Source: Pseudonocardia halophobica (GTDB lineage Bacteria; Actinomycetota; Actinomycetes; Mycobacteriales; Pseudonocardiaceae). Taken from it: a stretch of DNA of 64,000 nt. Shown piece by piece: positions 62,960 to 64,000 of the stretch. Numbering within the stretch: position 1 is the first letter of the stretch; each line of letters starts with the position of its first letter. The notes beneath the pieces are model-generated. The model searched no databases. It was not told the DNA's origin and saw nothing but the letters and a program-made list of their open reading frames with translations. The stretch lies in NCBI RefSeq assembly GCF_027922425.1, contig NZ_BSFQ01000007.1, positions 169,751-233,750 on the forward strand, in the 5' to 3' direction. Made by a program: the position numbers and the translations under genes.

Positions 62960-63556
62960 CTACGTCCGCATCACGCACAGCCGGTAAGGCGACGCCTGAG
63001 CTACGAGGTGATCGAGGAGCTGCGCATCCACGGCCCTGATCACTGCTGGTGGGGCAAGGGGTGCCGTCGAGACGACGGCGGTCGCGGTGGGCGCGGTCAG
63101 CATCGCGCGCCCGGGGGGCGCTGTCGCGGCGGCATCCGACGTCGCCCCTGCCCCGCACGTCTCGGCCACCCGGACGCCCTGGCCGGCTCGCTCAGCAGCA
63201 CGGCCAGGCGTAGCGCGGTGGACGGCGGTGGACGCACTGAGCCGCGCGGTCCCCGCGTCCGGGTTCTCGGTAGCGCTGAGCACCCGCCCGTCGCCGGTGT
63301 CCGCGCCGGAGTCGTGCTGGTCCGGATCGGCGCGATGAGCGACGAGCCCGACGGCGGCCGGTGCGTTCGCAGCGCTCCCGGCTTCCGCCCGGCCCGGGCT
63401 GTCGGTGCAGCAGCAGAGGGCGAGCGCGCCGCCGACCAGCACCAGCACCGCGGCCACCGCGAGCTGCCGCACACCGAAGCTGCCCCGACGCCGGAGCCGG
63501 CCGAGCGACGCTCTGAAGAGCGTCCCGGCCGTCCTACGCGTCAGCGCTCCGGTCAC
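62960..63556 (-). CDS. Small secreted Ala-rich protein ending in LCVMR (DUF6153-like?)
   Basis: A 198-residue protein. Residues 25-50 form a signal or anchor segment (LAVAAVLVLVGGALALCCCTD, three adjacent Cys at its end). The middle is low-complexity and Ala/Asp/Gly-rich. The end, LVAQASPYRLCVMRT, is like the LAQLCVLRN tail of the protein at 55372, which suggests a shared family or common C-terminal function. GTG start; TAGGCT eight bases upstream could be a -10. Function unknown. Confidence 0.6.
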   Translation of the reverse strand: MTGALTRRTAGTLFRASLGRLRRRGSFGVRQLAVAAVLVLVGGALALCCCTDSPGRAEAGSAANAPAAVGLVAHRADPDQHDSGADTGDGRVLSATENPDAGTARLSASTAVHRATPGRAAERAGQGVRVAETCGAGATSDAAATAPPGRAMLTAPTATAVVSTAPLAPPAVIRAVDAQLLDHLVAQASPYRLCVMRT

Positions 63557-64000
63557 GAGCGGGAAGCCTAAACGGGCGAGTTGAAGACACGCTGAGGGCG
63601 TTCCCGTAACGCCTCGTGCAGCTGTCGGCTAAGACCTGGTCTCAAAGTTCGATATACGTCCCTCCGAGTCCTTCCGGTGCCTGCCCGGCGATCGGCACGG
63701 TATGGGCCGAGTGCCTCAGGGCGTGGGCCAGTTGATGAGGCGTTGGTGGCCGAGCGCCGCCCCAACCGGTCGGTCCCGTCATGACCGGTACCGCCTGCCC
63801 TGACACGGGCAGCCGACGACGCCGCCAGGCCCCACTCACTCGGGGTCGTCGCTAACGCCGACGTGGCGGTCGCCGCGACCGGGACCGGCGCTGCCTCCGG
63901 CCCCTGACTGTGAAGGTGGCGCTACCGGCCCGGTGATGGTGGGTTGGTGGTCGACAGCGGCGGGTGTGGCTCTCCGTCTGACTGGCCCCTCGGTCATGGG
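63557..64000 (-). other. Right-edge region with two short linked open frames, possible recombinase remnant
   Basis: No confident gene is seen. On the minus strand a 53-codon frame (63997-63836) runs by a GTGA overlap into a 65-codon frame (63839-63642). The second contains PTPHQLAHALRHSAHTVP, which recalls the R-H core of tyrosine recombinases (TPHQLRHTxxTxx), but it ends after about 20 further residues without the catalytic Tyr. It may be a decayed integrase end or chance similarity. Confidence 0.25.

Noticed and set aside
63642..63839. Tyrosine recombinase
   Set aside because: Only about 18 residues resemble the R-H core; the catalytic Tyr and the rest of the domain are missing, so it is kept only as a possible remnant.
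1..64000. tRNA, rRNA or intact insertion sequences
   Set aside because: None was recognised by eye on either strand; a covariance-model search would be needed to exclude small RNAs.

Overview
The window is a high-GC (about 70-75 %) chromosomal segment with strong G/C third-position bias, many GTG starts, four-base ATGA/GTGA overlaps and several apparently leaderless genes. Together with an actinobacterial HelD, a DUF742 protein, mycobacterial-type ECF sigma/anti-sigma and iniBAC-like genes, this points to a mycelial or rod-shaped actinobacterium close to the Pseudonocardiaceae (Pseudonocardia-like). This is inferred from gene content; no 16S gene is present. No tRNA, rRNA, CRISPR or intact insertion sequence was seen.

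Layout. (1) 1-5813: the end of a flavohaemoprotein-like reductase, then a tightly overlapping six-gene minus-strand operon (SDR, UbiA prenyltransferase, geranylgeranyl-reductase-like FAD enzyme, type III PKS, isoprenylcysteine-methyltransferase-like enzyme, second FAD enzyme) that looks like a prenylated or methylated phenolic lipid/quinone pathway. (2) 5923-13592: housekeeping and stress genes: HelD, a SigB/F-type sigma factor with its own SigB-type promoter, topoisomerase IB, and a GH65 phosphorylase plus beta-phosphoglucomutase pair. (3) 13695-15392: a fusion of a catalytically degenerate ATP-dependent DNA ligase to a degenerate LytS-type histidine kinase. (4) 15671-31341: a mixed region (membrane protein behind a copper-type operator, SKI2-like helicase, acyl-CoA dehydrogenase, DUF742, Pr6Pr, PhoD, molybdenum enzyme with its reductase, aldolase, FUSC, YihY) with three kinds of intergenic repeat. 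(5) 31415-36530: the mutA-mutB-meaB propionate/methylmalonyl-CoA operon. (6) 36672-40219: a Rieske lipoprotein, a multi-histidine membrane protein and a secreted protein, transcribed divergently from an ECF sigma/anti-sigma pair; both directions carry an identical TGAACC-N16-CGTGTC promoter. (7) 40637-50489: a LuxR/LAL regulator, a very charged His/Glu/Arg repeat protein, two dynamin-like GTPases matching the IniA/IniC pair, and a membrane-spanning Hsp70/beta-propeller fusion. (8) 50520-60112: a copper island (CPD-type P-ATPase, CoA-ligase-like gene, DUF305 lipoprotein, DUF6153-like protein, csoR, copZ, secreted His-rich protein, copA) with CsoR-type operators TACCC-N5-GGGTA. (9) 60356-64000: a membrane protein, a GT39-like mannosyl/arabinosyl-type transferase, a second small secreted protein and a weak, possibly decayed recombinase fragment.

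Most noteworthy: the DNA-ligase/histidine-kinase double pseudoenzyme; the LAL regulator/charged repeat/dynamin pair/Hsp70-propeller locus, which reads like a remodelled iniBAC cell-envelope stress system; the paired ECF promoters that tie a Rieske electron-transfer module to a redox-type sigma factor; and a CsoR-type box about 37 kb from the copper island in front of an uncharacterised membrane protein.
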